From positions 10,881,002 through 10,945,001 of the forward strand of contig NC_052671.1 in assembly GCF_016802725.1 (NCBI RefSeq): a stretch of 64,000 bases of DNA, read 5' to 3'. Source of the stretch: Solenopsis invicta. Taxonomy: Eukaryota > Arthropoda > Insecta > Hymenoptera > Formicidae. A model generated the notes under the pieces. That model had not been told where the DNA came from, did no database searches, and was given only the letters and a program-made list of their open reading frames with translations. Made by a program: the position numbers and the translations under genes. This document shows, piece after piece, positions 1 to 13,930 of this stretch (position 1 is the stretch's first letter; every line of letters starts with the position of its first letter).

Positions 1-2665
1 CTGTTTGCCGTTGAAGAAATGAAATTTCTTCATTCTATACGTCACAGAACTTTTGGCCCTTTGAACCCTCGCTATCCAAAGAAACTCGATTTTTCAATAT
101 CACTCGGCGAGATGCTTTGATTTCGCAAGGACGTTCATCTCTGTCGCTTTTTCCATTTCTTTCGTGCGTGTACTTTATGGGATTCTGTGGGCGGAACGAC
201 AAATGCCAACTAGCTAACGTCATGCACACACATGCGCGCGTACAGGTGTATACGGCGGGCATACTGAGGAAAGGAATCCCGAGCTTTACGAGGTCTACGA
301 GAGTGAGGAGAACCCGTTCGAATGATCATGCGCGATTTCCATCTCCGGTCGAGTTACGGTTTAGAAAGCAGAGCGAAATATCGGAGATTCGCGGAATGCT
401 GGAGCCCACGCTTTTTCTCAGCGCAGAAAAATTTTTTTGGTACTTGACACGCCGCAATTGTTGAGAATTCCGCCACCCACGGTCTAGTAGCAGTTGTACA
501 GTCGTCCTTTTGTATAATACTTTCCGCTGGTGCGGCGGTAAAGCACGCTTGCTCCAAACAGATAGATCGACTTACGTAACGCGATTAGCTAAGGCTTCAT
601 TCTCCGTTTAGTCACAACGCGGGCGAAACAGAAAATAGGACAGAAATTTGCTATAGATATCCCGTATCTGTTTATACAAGTCTGGTTATACAGATTGTGT
701 AAGTAGTAAACTTCGATTAGAACAAGATCGATTGATTACACCTGTGAGTAAATATTCTATTCTTGCGTAAAGTCACTTTAGACGATTTGTAAATTGTTCG
801 ACGGAATTTCGTTTATGTACTCTAAGGTGTACGATTGCAGTACGAAAAACGTTTGAAAGAAACTAAAAAGATGAATACATAATATCAAAATATATATGTA
901 TAAATATATGACATAATATGAAATTACAAATGAAATTCTACCTTGAATTCTAATTCTCCGTAAAGTTTTAAATGTTTTAATACGTCTCTAGATTATAAAA
1001 ACTGACGGATTTTTATAAAATGGAGGTATCAAAAAAATATATATATAAATCAGAAAAGAATAATTAAAACTCAAAAATGTAACTAAAATTTGATAAATTC
1101 ATTTAGTTATCAATTATCTGCATTAATTCATGTTCAAGTCTTTTTTTACGTACGATTATATTTAATCGTAAGTGTATAATTTTCGTAAACTGATAAACGG
1201 TTTAAAAATCTTCCTTTTGACCTCAGTTATTCTAAATTTAAATAATGTGATAAACTTAAATAATGATATTCACAACACGTTTCTTTCCTCGATAAGATAT
1301 TTCGAAAAGAAGAATTTTGAGATTCTTATTTTTAGCGCCCGTAGTCTGCGTTATATTAGGTCTTTTCTCATTACTATACATATATCAATATCTTATCTTG
1401 TCACCAATCGCTTTTCCGCCGCTGGGGAAATACGACATAAAGGTGAAAGGGAATAAAAAGCTTTGTAGCAAATTTCGTACTGTGAGATATTTTAGCATTG
1501 ACGAAACAATACATGGCATGATGTAGGCCGAATACGATTTTCCGATCGTAAAACAGGAGAGAACGGGAGGAAATTCGGTAACTCCGACGCGAACAGCCTC
1601 CGCAGAGCCGAAAATGTTGCGTTATGTGTCGAAAGTTCGCGAGAAGGAGAGACCGGGTCATGCAGGGAAACTTCCATGTATTAAATCTTGAAGTACTTCC
1701 GATACAGTACACCCACGTAAGGCTTTGCTTGTTCTTATTTAAAAGCCGAGTGCAAGTTAAATATCGAATGGGTAAAGCTTTAAACGGCGATATTAAATCG
1801 TCCTTTTATAGGCGATATGATTTTATAGCAAACTGGCTTACGTAATATTTCATTATACAGCGCCGCGTCTCTTCGATAGTTTACTCTGTAGGCGTATTGA
1901 GCTAGATATTGTACTTGAGTTCGATTTGGACGGTAAAAAACCTAAAAGCGTCTAAAAAAAACGCTTGATAACTTTTATCTACGAATTTACGTTTATATGG
2001 AAAATTGAATTAATCGTACAAATAATAATAATTGTACTAAAAAGATACATGATAGATGATATAAATTAGAAACATAATTAACGAATTTGAAATATATATT
2101 ATATAATTTAGTAGATTTTATGTTTGCTTAAGCCAATATAAAATTTCGTAAATTTCTCAATCGTGAATTAAATTTCCACGTTTATTATTTGCGTTTGAAA
2201 AATAAACTGAAATTTTACGTATTTTTTTAAATATTTGCACAGAGAAAATTGTCGCCTTTAAAAATCATCGTCACTTACAATTAATTCCGATTATTTTAAA
2301 CTTCTAAATGGGAATTAATCGTGAAATATTTTGGAAAATATTTTAACAATTGCTTTTAAATTTTACAATACTTTTTTTAATTAAAAGATTAAAAGATTTT
2401 TAATTGAAAGGTTTTTTTTCGTGTATAAAAAATATAAAGTAATTAATCTAAATATATAATGTTTGTAAAGTCTGTTCCTATTCTTTATATTTTCAAATTT
2501 TATTTCAAAATGTATAGTTCTAAAATCACAAAATACATATCCGATCATTTCAAAGGGTTCTATTCTAACTTTTTAAAAATTTTCCTTAAATATTTCGTGG
2601 TTTTTCATAGTTTTAAACTATTTCTGAAATATAATTAGCGGGAACAGACTTTATAGACACCCTAC
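1..2665. other. Unannotated AT-rich sequence with a mildly CpG-rich start
   Basis: No gene or repeat recognised. Positions 1-600 and 1400-1700 are richer in CpG than the rest and carry overlapping short open frames on both strands; none has a recognisable domain, a convincing start or splice sites, so they are read as composition effects. The remainder is AT-rich low-complexity DNA. Confidence 0.6.
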
Positions 2666-2669
2666 GTGT

Positions 2670-2703
2670 ATGTGCGCGCGCGCGCGTGTGCGTGTGTGTG
2701 TGT
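2670..2703. repeat. Compound CG/GT dinucleotide microsatellite
   Basis: An alternating run of GTGCGCGCGCG followed by GTGTGTGT, a compound simple repeat. Alternating purine-pyrimidine tracts of this kind are common in insect non-coding DNA and can adopt Z-form; no gene association is visible. Confidence 0.9.
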
Positions 2704-4044
2704 AATTAAAATTTATTTAGTGCGCAGTTTAGTGTATATACTTGAAAAGGTATATAAAATCATGCAATAAATATCAACAGCTAAGATTTAGCTGTTAATA
2801 ACCATTAAGATCCTTCATTTATGTTATTACATTATTGGTCGAATAAGTTGTCCTTTCAAATATTTTTATTGCAAAATATCGCTCTTTTTGTTATAAAAGT
2901 TAATATATCTCACAATAGGAATAATATTAATTTATTACTAAGAAAGTGATAGTCAATAAGTTATAATTTTGTTTATAAATATATTGACGTGAGATCAATA
3001 ATAAAGTAGCAATAAACGCAATTTTACAAGTCGATTATAAAGGTAATGTAACAAAACGTCTTCTTTCTGTAATTTTTTCTAGTGATGGGATAGATTAAAT
3101 TTAATCTAAAGAACTTATACAACGATATAATAACAATCGCATATGCTGCACATGAATATTCTACGACCAGAAGCAATGTTCAATTAGAATACAACTTATG
3201 CTCTTGAATATTAAACAGATCGATAGCTGACGGTCAAGTTGCTATAGAACTGATTAGATTGTTTAAGATGATTATATAGTACGTTCTCTTATACAGCCTT
3301 TTATATACATATACATATACTAACAAACGCGTTTTGAAAATGTAAATGATAAAATAAGAAAAAAGGGGACGATTAAAATTATAATTTATGACTCCGAGAT
3401 TAGACGTATTTACATGATAAAACACATTCCAACAACAAAGTAGTATTGGCGACCTTTTTGTTTTATATTATAGAAAAGGTATTTGTTATTTGATTTTAAA
3501 GATAATAAAATGAAATAAGTACAAATAATAATTAAACTTATCAGGCAAAGTAACAGATTAAAGTGTAAAGTTATTAAGAGGACTTAATACTCGGTGTACT
3601 TTTATTTATTAATAGTTTCTAACTGACAAACTGCCTGAAGAAAAAAGCGAAAGAATTAATCATGTTTTACAAGGTCGTGGCGTGTTTAAATGGATATCGT
3701 AAGCAATTACTTAAAAGAATATCGACATCCTTTGATATAGAGCAGTGCTTTATATATGATGTATTTCTCCATCTGCAAACTATAGAAAGAAATCAGTAAT
3801 TCAGTTGAAAGAATGTATGCCAGAATGTGTCTAGATGGTCAGTTGCTGAGTTTACTTTAATTAAATCATTGTTTCAGATTCAAACGACTATCATTTCCCT
3901 TATCAATATATTATTGTTTGATATTTTTTTATCCAGGCGATAAAACTTTTAATCAAAAATTTTATGAAATGCTTTTACGTAAAATTTTTCCGATATTCTA
4001 TAAATAAGCGGAAAACCGATGTCTCGCGTAAGAAAAATGGAACT
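2704..4044. other. Unannotated AT-rich sequence
   Basis: No coding region, structured RNA or repeat recognised. Several TA-rich stretches occur near 3300-3330. A hAT-terminus-like string (CTAGTGATGGGATAGATT) appears near 3081, but no matching inverted end was found. Confidence 0.6.
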
Positions 4045-4045
4045 G

Positions 4046-4125
4046 TCACGTCAAGTCGTGACAATCACTCGTACAGAATGTAGGGAGATCCAGGTTCAAA
4101 CTCTGACTGAGGTCATATTTTTCGT
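4046..4125 (+). repeat. tRNA-like SINE fragment (candidate)
   Basis: A B-box-like string GGTTCAAACTCTG lies near 4092, in a setting typical of the tRNA-derived head of a SINE. Just upstream is a perfect inverted repeat, TGTCACG with CGTGACA (about 4044-4063). I see no clear A box, no intact cloverleaf and no clean poly-A tail; a T-rich stretch follows. It could also be a chance B-box match. Confidence 0.3.
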
Positions 4126-4242
4126 AATAGATTTTTCACTTTTTGTGTGATGGGGGATCTTAAAAAATGCTATGTCAGTAAAATTGACTTGTCAATTTAA
4201 CTCTTTGATACTATTTATTCTAATTCAATCTATGAGCTGTGT

Positions 4243-4917
4243 TTGAAATCGAAAGTAACGGCGCACGGTCCAAAAGAATCGGAAATTATGTACAAAATCA
4301 CAAAAAATATTACAACATTTCAGTGTCAAGATCCTGCTGACCGTAAGCCTATCTCGTCTTTAATTTTATCATATACAAAAGACGGTCTAGATCAATTGTT
4401 ACTTATCGTGTCGATTATTGTTCTTCTCGTGAAGCAGATGCTTTTTCATACGTCAAACGTGTGTATAAAGAGTGTAAATGTCATATCACTTTGTCGATTC
4501 ATGTCGATGCTTCAACTCGAGCCATTCGATCTGTTCCAACAAATTTTCGTTATCGAACAGCCAACTCGAGAGAGATGCAAGAACTTCGTAATGAAGCCAG
4601 TCTGCGTATTATCGAAGTTTTTCTTAAAGAGATTTACGGATCTCTTTTGAATACAAGATGATTACAACATAATGATGGACTTTTTACTAGTATAATTTCA
4701 TTAAACAATAAGTGTTCGATAAAAGCGCCATTCTTCAAGAATAATGAGACTGGTAATGAAAAGTTTGTAAAGTCTGTAAATGAACTTCCATTTCTATTGA
4801 ATTCAATGAAAATGAATGTTAATGAGCTTTTTGTACTAAGAAGCACAATTAAATCGTTTTTAAAAGACAAAGCTGAAAAGGATACGTTTTATTTTCTTGA
4901 TAAAAACTGTTGCAAGT
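4243..4917 (+). pseudogene. Decayed coding fragment of unknown origin
   Basis: One reading frame is open from 4347 to the TGA at 4659 and then continues in the same frame for about 86 more codons to a TGA at 4917, so roughly 190 codons hold a single internal stop. Just upstream, a different frame is open from 4243 to about 4380 (peptide includes QDPADRKPISSLILSYTKD), which suggests an ancient frameshift. The fragment is less AT-rich than its surroundings. Segments include ADAFSYVKRVYKECKCHI and NELFVLRSTIKSFLKDK. I recognise no domain. A string like a splice acceptor (TACAACATTTCAG) precedes 4324. It could be a dead host gene copy or part of an old mobile or viral insertion; the family is not determined. 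Confidence 0.5.
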
Positions 4918-7900
4918 GAAGATTCTTGATCCTCTTATAAAATGACAAATTTTGTTTTGCTCTGTAATTCTTCATAATTCTTTAAAGTACCATTTAAAAA
5001 AATCATTCTTCCTTTAAAATTTAATCTTCAAATAATTTATTTCATATACATATATACTCGCTTAAAAAAATATTCGTATATAAAAACTTCTCTTATGCGA
5101 ATTTATAATAAATTTTATTTCACAAACGTCACCTAAATATCGTGTGGCGTTTTGCAAATCAGTCGATGAAAATTGCATCGTTGCGTTAACGAACAAACGA
5201 TTTTTTCCTCCCAGAGGCTTTACTTCAGCGCGCAGTTATGGGTGCAAATTTAATTATTAGTGAAAAAAGAGTTCTAACAATACATATTCGCCAAAACTCG
5301 GTTTTGTTTTTGTTAAAAAGAGCCGGTAATGAAACCAATTTCCTGAAACGCATCGAACCGGTGAAATGCTTGAATTGCGTGAACGGACTCGTTTCTCTAC
5401 GTTAAAATACAGCTCGTTAAAAGCTGTCAGTGTCGACCAATCGCCAAATCAATGTAACAACAAATGTTGCATCGATGCGATTTCGTCCTTGATGGAAATG
5501 TTATAATCTTGCTAATTAGAATGCTTGATCAAAATTACTGATTACATAGGTATAACCGCGTTTGCGGATTACATTGCGTAATAGGAAACACTGAAACACT
5601 CTTGTAATCATCCACATCTTGTCGTTGATAAAAACATCCTTTACAATAAAAGCAACAGAATCGAAAACAACTAAATTAAAAAATAATTATTGTACAATTA
5701 ACTAAACTAATAGAGATCGCAAATTAATATATATACATATATAAATGATTAAACATATTAAGTGTTGATGTGTAATAACAAAATAATTAGGGAATTACTT
5801 AATGTTGGGAAACCATATTTCGAGATGTTTGCTTCATTATTGGATAATTAATGAATCAATATGCGTTACCGTTAGTACACAGAGAGAAGTGTTTCTTTAG
5901 CATTACGCTTAACAAATTTTCTTATACCCAAAGAAATTTATGCATTAGAATAGTTTAACCAAACTAATGTTTGAATTAAAAAATGTATTGTCTTTGATTT
6001 TTTAAACAATGTACTAAAATGCTGAATGTTCAAGAATATTCGAACAATATTATGTGCGGTTGATGTGCGGTGATGGTAGGGTCCAACTTAATAGGAATAG
6101 CAACGTTGTCTCCCATGGGTCATTGGTTCTTGATACAGAAATCAACTCGATGTTATTCGCAGGGAATTCGAAGGCCTTAATCACACCAACGCACAGCGTT
6201 CTTTTCCATCACAAACTTTTTTTACGGAGGGTTAAGGATTAGAGAACTTTCTGAGATTTCAAGAAACTTCCATGAATAAAAATCGATCGGACGTGAGTTA
6301 CTCAGGTTGTAAGAAAAGAGAAATTAATTATATGAGCACATAACTTCATAAATATGTATTCTCAAAAAATATATTTTCCAAAAGTAAATATGTTTTCTGA
6401 AAGTGCCAAAATTCTGCAAATATATGTACATTGTATAAATTTAATGTGACATGTTTGTATTGTTTAACTCTATTTTAGAATTAAGAGTTTTAATTTATTT
6501 GCATAAAAATATCAAAAGACTTATTTCAGAATTTCGATACTTTTTTTTTATACATAACGATTTTTCCACGTATATACTTAAGCTCGATTTTGTACTTTTA
6601 ATGTATGACAATTTTTCATAAAAAGCTGTAAATAATCAAGTAGTCATATTTTGTGTAGAGCAGACATGATGAATTAGTCGGTGCTTTTCAAAAGTGGCAT
6701 TTTATTCAATAAAATTTATGAAAACTGTTCTGACAAATTTTAAATCAACATGATATTCTCCCGTTCCTTTTTTACCAACCATTTCTACCTATTTCGATTG
6801 AATTATAATACTGAAAAATTAATTTGCCAAACCGCGTGCGGTTAAACAAAGGCGGACAGAGCTAAAAAGAGTAACAATGAAGCAAAACAATTTTTATTTC
6901 ATAAGCAGAAATGAGCAGATATCGAAAAAAAAAGATAGAACGAAAAAGCAATTTTGTTAGATAACAGATTAAGAAATTAAAGATTAAAAATAGCGCAAGC
7001 GTGGCCAATCTCTCCCTACAGCCGTTAAATTACAAGCGATCTAAATTTTCTGGTTTATTGAAATGTGACGTATTTTATGTGGATGCCTGCCTCGAGATGA
7101 CGCATTTCATAAATTCTGTCGGCATTAATGAAATTGTGTACAATAAATACCTAAGTAAATTACGTTTAGGGTGACTCCGATATATACGTCTATCGAAAAC
7201 TTATTTTATCAAGAATTATTTAAGAGTAAATTGATACGATAGGAAGAGATATGTACTGGAAAAAAGCTCCGTATTACTTTGTTATTTAAACTTAAATGTT
7301 TTCAAATCATCTCTGAAGTTTTCTTACTTACAAAAAACGTTTCATTACTCAAGATTTGCACGTCTTTCTATCAAATTTATAAATCTTTCATAAGAGATGA
7401 CTTGAAACGGTTGAAAGGGACTTTCTTTATTGATGTTCGAAATATATTTGTGGGTTCTAGTTTTGTGCTTTTTTTTGTCTTTCCTACGTATACGGCATCG
7501 CAATTAGTATAGTTAATTTTGCAGACGATATTACAACATGATATGTTGCACATTTACGTTTCTCGCTTTATATATCTATATGTAGTTTACATGTACATAC
7601 ACGTCAGTAACAGGATGTAAAATTGTAGATACTCGTATTGCAAATGCTCCATAACGTTTGCTTCATGCACAGATTTAATGTTCTCATTCCCTCTTAACTA
7701 TTTCGAACACGTGTTTTTCCAACTCTCGCTTTTAAACTGATGGACGAAACTCCAAGCGTCATTACATGATTTCATTTTAACTAGCGCGTGAGAAGCAATT
7801 CGAGGCAATTGAAAGGCAATTCGTGCTTTTTCCTTTATGCGATACGAGGTATACTGTGATTAAGCGAACGAAGAAACGTACAACTCATTGCGAATCAGTT

Positions 7901-9380
7901 GCACGAGAAATATACAATGGGAAAAGTTATAAGAAATTTTACAAATTTTTCTGAGATTATTTTTACAAAATTATAGCACGAGTAAACTTTTTGGTCTCTT
8001 ACTGTTTCAGTTCTTAAGTGGAATATGCTGAAAAGTGAAATACGTTTGAAACTTTATTCGATATGGATTTCAGTAAGCTCGTTATAACATTTTTTGCACG
8101 TTGCCTATAGAAAGTTTAATGTTTAATTAATCGAATTATGGATTTAACGCATCTCAGTTATTTTAAAAAGTCTTCGGTGACACGTAAATTACTTTCTCGC
8201 AACCATTTCAAATAATGAATGGCAGTTCTTTAAACTTTGATGATTGATGTTTCTTAATTATAGCGTTTTCCATTAGTATTAAGTTATTTGTCATTAATAA
8301 GAGATAATTATCTCTTTGAGAAGAAAATCTTTCAGGTCAAAGGGCACAGGTTTATATAAATAATATTCTCGTTAGAATTTACATCGCTTTACAATTTTAT
8401 TAATGCTCTGCTTGTTAAAATGAGAACAACCTTAGTTACATAAAATTTTCCTAATTTTCTTAATGAAATAAATTTTGTTTTATATTTTTTTATTATATGT
8501 ATTTGCTTCTTGATTAATTGGTACACTTCCTCTGAAGAAACTCCGCCTTTGCACCGGAATAAACAATTACAGTTAAAAATAATTAAGCTTATTATTAAAA
8601 ATTAGTTTTAACTATTTGCTGTTGTTTCTTATTTTCTTGCAAATATTTCTATTCTCCTCTTAGCTAAGTACAAATTGTGTCTCGCGGGTATGCTGCGCTG
8701 CTTTGCAATATTTCACAAACGCTATTTGCGAAAATTAATCGGACCCGAGAATACAGTAAACTTACGACCATTCTGCAATGTTAAAGCTAAAGGTCTCCAG
8801 TACAATGAGTAGTGTCGTTCTCATCGTTTTACCGATTGAAAACTACCGGCGCGAATGCAGCTGGTCGTTTTAATTCAGCGTAACAAAAATGTAACGACTT
8901 CCCCGCGTTTTACAGCGACGCAGAAATGACGAAAGTAATAAACGCCTGGTGAGACAAGAGGCACTAGAATTAATACTCTCTTCGACGCGGAGTTTCCCAA
9001 CGAAACGCCGCGACCCAGTTTTCCCACCGTGCAACAGTCAATATGCTAAATTTAATCAAAAATAGCGTTTCAAAATTTTGACGGAACTTCTATCCCTAAC
9101 ATTATGTAATGTCATACAAATATCACGTTATTGTACGAATATACGTATGATACTATGAATATTTTAGAACATTCATACGATATTTTGCGTTGTTAAAGAT
9201 GTTATATAATGTATGTACAAGACGTCTCAGATTCCGTGCAATTTTTCTTAAATGGAAAGAGAAGGTATATATATATAGTTATATGTATTATATATATGAC
9301 GGAATACATTTTCATTCCTTGCAACTGACAAGGCGAATTTATTCTGCACCGTAAAAAATTTTTCTCCTCAATGGTTTTTT
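4918..9380. other. Unannotated AT-rich sequence
   Basis: No supported gene. A 60-codon frame at 6054-6242 sits in a slightly GC-richer patch but has no recognisable domain. A perfect 18-bp palindrome (arms AAGAGATAA / TTATCTCTT) lies at 8299-8316. The rest is AT-rich DNA with short homopolymer and TA runs. Confidence 0.6.
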
Positions 9381-10830
9381 TTAACCTACATCTAAATCTT
9401 AAGCTTATTCGCGAGTATTCCGTTTTTGCGCTTGGACCGCTGCATTGTACGGCTACGCGCAGCTATACTCTTGTACAAGTCACATTTTAGGCGTGTAAAA
9501 TTTATCACTGTTTCGGCACATTACACTTTATGGATGTATTGTCGCATTGATGTATATCGCGTTCGCGGGTAGGGTCGGAGAATTCTCGATGCCATTCCAC
9601 GTGCCGTCGATACTGGAATTGCGCCATTACGTCGTTGCGCGTGGCAAATTTATACAAACTGTCGCGTCGCGAGGAGCACCGCCCGTACTTGCTTCTTGTC
9701 TCACGTTGTTTCGCTAGAGATACGCGGATAGACGATAGCAGATTATTTCTAATTTCTACGCGCGACGACGAAATTGTTTCCGAAAACGCTCGTGTCGAAA
9801 TCTCAAACTGTTCCCTATTTTCGACGGCGTAGACGAGAATTTGCCGCAAATTTGTAGTTGCAAACAACTGTGTCATATATTTATGGATAGAAACGGTAGG
9901 TACGAGGCATTTGCAGAAACGTACGGATATTCATCGGTTAAGTGATCAACAGCAGTTGGCGACTGAGAGTCTGTTAACACCGTAACGCGAAAACCGCTTT
10001 TACGGAAATTCATCGTCTACGTTGGTATATGTGTACATCGCCATTGCGCGATGAATTATCTCATTTGTGAACGGCACGATCCGCATCGCAAATCGTGACA
10101 ATCCATTTAATATGCACGCGAATGTGCTCCATCACTACAAGTGCTCTTACGAATTTAAAAAAAGAACTGAAGAAATTCAGAGAATTTTGACGAATATGAT
10201 AAATTTAATATTCGTAACACGAATCACAACTTTTTCTTTCGCATTTTTTTTTCCGCTTTGAAGAGGCAACGGAGAAAACTCTTCGAATAAAAAGAAAATG
10301 ATTCAGGAAGACTGCAGTCACCGAGTTCTCCATCACGCTGCTTTCATCACTTTGATAGGAACATCGGCACGTCTTCGAGTAAGAATTAAGCTTAACGAGC
10401 CACGTGTACCGCATTCTGGGACAATGATGCGGCCGTGAATTGCGTTTACGTGCCCGGACATAGAAACAGAGCGAGTCGGCCATTAGATAGACTATTCTTC
10501 TTGCGAAGGTCGTACTTCCAAATGCGTGCTGAAACCCGGAATGCATCAATTTCTAAGAGAGTGCCACTATTAATTTCCTTATGAGTCGGTAGTAACTCGA
10601 GGAGGATATAAAGCCATTCCGTCCTGCCGGAGATTTCTTTTAGCGACGAAATTAGGTCGACGCGGTTTCCAGTGAGGGAAAGTCACTTCGGATCGAAAAA
10701 TTGGTCGATGAAGTCTTTAAGTTGAATCGAGTTTTGCGAGGAGTTTCACGGTCATCATGTGGACTGATTGGTTGAAACCTCCGGAGAAAACTTCGCTAAG
10801 AACAAAAGCTTTTTCGTAATAAAAATAAGT
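9381..10830. other. CpG-rich islands, possible regulatory DNA
   Basis: Two CpG-rich patches (about 9400-9880 and 10380-10790) stand out from the AT-rich flanks. The minus strand has a 123-codon ATG frame at 9505-9876 with no recognised domain. On the plus strand, a TATA-like GATATAAAG at about 10604 precedes a GC-richer stretch and a 20-codon ATG frame starting near 10756. None of this amounts to a supported gene; a promoter or enhancer is possible. Confidence 0.35.
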
Positions 10831-11182
10831 AAGTTGGGACGGCTGGCTCTTTTCTGATACAATTCATTTCACGCAACGTCGGATTATATCAACTGTGTTA
10901 CTACTAGATACAAGATGATGCTCAATACAAAAGAGAGTTAACAGTTTGAAAAATTATTATTATTAAATAAATTATATATATATCTGTCGGTACGTTTTTA
11001 TCTTCTTTTCTCTCTTCTACAAGTTCTTACTTTTAGATTTTACATTATGCAGTAAAGTTGTGTAACTTTAGCATACAAATTTTCAAAGTAAAATTTGAAG
11101 TTTCATGTATTTTACATACTTAGCTTTAATAAAGTTTAGACTTGTTCATTATGTAGAAAATTATGTTGGAATCATTAAAACA

Positions 11183-11965
11183 AAAAATTTGGAAGAGGTT
11201 GGAAAAAACTGTGTGTGTTTCGTGCAAAGTTAATACAATAGAATTTCTTCAATCGTAGTTTCCATTTTTCGATGGAAATTTTTACATGCTATTAAAGAAT
11301 GCTCTTTTCATTATAAATGAAAGCATTACTATATATAGTAATTCTTTGCGGACTGTGAATAACAATTTATCTTTAAAACGAAAAATTTTGAACAGGTTGG
11401 AAAAAAATTGTGTGTGTTTCGTGTTGCAAAGTTAATATAATAGAATTTCTTTAATCGTAGTTTTCATTTTTCGATGGAAATTTTTACATGATATTAAAGA
11501 ATGCTTCTTTCATTATTAATGGAAGCATTACCGTATTAATTCTTCGGGGATTGTAGATGACAATTTGGCTTTAAAATGAAAAATTTTGAACAGGTTGGAA
11601 AAAAACTGTCTTTTTTGTACAAAGTTAATATAATAAAATTTCTTCAACCGATAGTTTTCATTTTCCGATGGAAATTTATACATGGTAATGAAAAAAAATA
11701 CTCTTTTCATTATTAATGAAAGCATTACTGTATTAATTCTTCGCGGACTGTAGATGACAATTTATCTTTAAAATGAAAAATTTTGAACAGTTTAGAAAAA
11801 ATTGCGTGTTTTTCGTACAAAGTTAATATAATAAAGTTTTTTCAATCGATGGTTCTCATTTTCCGCTGGAAATTTTTACATGGTATTAAAGAATGCTCTT
11901 TTCATTATTAATGAAAGCATTACTGCATTAATTTTTCGCGAACTGCAGATGACAATTTATCTTTC
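11183..11965. repeat. Tandem array, four copies of a ~198-bp unit
   Basis: The string GAACAGGTTGG, or a close variant, recurs at about 11192, 11390, 11588 and 11785, giving spacings of 198, 198 and 197 bp. Every unit carries the same order of blocks: a TGTGTTTCGT-like stretch, AAAGTTAATA, a small hairpin built on TTTCCAT/ATGGAAA, a larger hairpin built on CTTTTCATTA/TAATGAAAG, and a GACAATTTATCTTT end. The array ends at the last of these. The copies differ by scattered substitutions, so this is a diverged minisatellite or satellite-like array, not an assembly artefact. Confidence 0.9.
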
Positions 11966-13930
11966 TGTAATAAATTTTATTTTTTTTCACCTCAATAATA
12001 TTATATTTTATCATGTGAAATTTTCTGTTACGACATATTGAGCGTTAAACCGTACATTATTATACCTGTATCGTAAAAGATTCCATTAATCTGAGAAACT
12101 TGAAACTTCTAGAAGCAATAACGATATCTAGATCTCTCAACAATTCATTGTGGGATTAAACAGTATTATAGAATTAAATACAAGATCAAATGTTTGCGCT
12201 GCGTTTGCCACTTGTGGAATTATAGCAAATACAATCCCGACGTTTGCACCGCATCGTGCAACACTGTTATCTATACGCCAATCTTTCGGAAAGGATTAAT
12301 GATGTCCAGTGGTTTGAACGCTCTTGAATTAAAGTACGTGAGCTGTATTTGAAATCGTAAAAGTTGCACTCGCACAGATACCTATCGATTGATCTCTTAT
12401 CTCGGGCCAGAGCAAATCTCGCTGTAATACGTAGCGTAACATGTGCATGAGCGATAATGTTAACGAGATCGTAACAAGAGTTAAAACGTTAGTCTAAACT
12501 GTGCAAATTAGAGAATAATAGATTCGATCATTTTCCGAATATGATAACTTAATTCATCTTTACGGCTGAATTGCCGTTCTTATTCGAATTACTCTGGCGC
12601 GGGGACTAAATTAATCATTAAATATGGGAACAGAATGATATCCAACAATTTTTAAAATTGTCCTTTTCTTTAAGAATTTATCGCGTTCCCTGGAATGATA
12701 GATTAAAATTTGCAAACAGAGATAACGACATCGGAAATCTTTTTAGTTATCAGTAAAGTAGTGTCGGATCACTGATACCGGACACGATTTTATAAAATGT
12801 CAGAGGGCGGATTATGGCACCATATGGATCCTCTTTCAATTAGAGACGACGATATCGACCCTTGTCATCGCTTGTCGTGTTCACCATTTGATTTTATAAT
12901 ACCTGATATTTCGCACGCAACGCGCAGTTTACGTTTGAATATATACCTTCACCAAAGATATAATATATGAAAATCATATATCGCCGTCACTAAAATTTCA
13001 TTTCTTGTTCTGTTTCACTCCTATCTGATTTCAGAGAATTGGAACAATTTACGAATTTCCTGCATACCTTACTAGAAAATCTTTTATGTTTTAGCAATAT
13101 TAAACTTTGGAAGTAAGATTCCTGAATTATTTAAACTCGCTTAAAAACTCATTTTGACGATCTATAACTTATCTCAAATTTTATGATGGAAATACTTGTA
13201 ATTTTATTGGTCGGGTATTTTGTTGTATATGTACATTGTGTATATATTTTTTTCTTCAAGTTTTTCGTATTACACGACATATGACATTATAAATAGAATG
13301 CTATCCTGTGAGAATTCCGACATAAATTAACTTATCTAAAAAAGGCTTCTGCTACTGCAACTATACACGGACTTGTTGAAATCACATTAGAACTACTGTT
13401 TTGTGTGCAAACACTTGATTCAATTTTACGTTTTGGAAGATACCCAGCAATTGGGTATCCTCTGGAAAATTAACAAGTTGGATTGTTACTTGAATTGTTA
13501 CAGTTAAAATAATATATGCAATTTTTAAAAATTGGAAAAATAACAAATTACGTGAACTATATTAAAGAAAGAATATAATAATATCGTAAAAGGGAAAAAT
13601 GAAACATATTCTTGTATATAATATATTATAACAGAATTACAGATTGCAATATCTGGCTTTTCGATATGCATTAGTTTCTCTCTATAGGAATCACGTTGCA
13701 TCGAGGAAATGTAAATCGTAGAAACTCAAATTACACTTCCAGATATTGACAAGAAAAGAAGTCACTCATTCTTGAGTATTCTTTATGTTTATCTTCTTTT
13801 TATAAGTATTATATAATACTGGTACAAATATATTTGTATGCGCATTTACATATCATGTATCTCAATTACATTTATAAAATTATTTATAGCAAGTTTCAAC
13901 GTCATGTGAATTTCAATATCTTTGCATATG
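11966..13930. other. Unannotated AT-rich sequence
   Basis: No gene recognised. A short hairpin (GATACCC / GGGTATC) lies at about 13439-13458. The string GAGCTGTATTTGAAATCG near 12350 nearly repeats one at about 4233, too short to interpret. Confidence 0.6.

Noticed and set aside
117..464. 115-codon plus-strand frame near the window start
   Set aside because: Overlapping frames are open on the other strand over the same region, it has no recognisable domain, and its start is not an ATG.
9505..9876. 123-codon ATG frame on the minus strand
   Set aside because: It lies in a CpG-rich island where stops are rare, is overlapped by an open frame on the other strand, and has no domain, splice sites or signal peptide.
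10604..10820. TATA-like box followed by a short ATG frame (about 20 codons)
   Set aside because: Suggestive of a promoter and short leader but no downstream exon or convincing initiator could be found; kept only as a note in the island entry.
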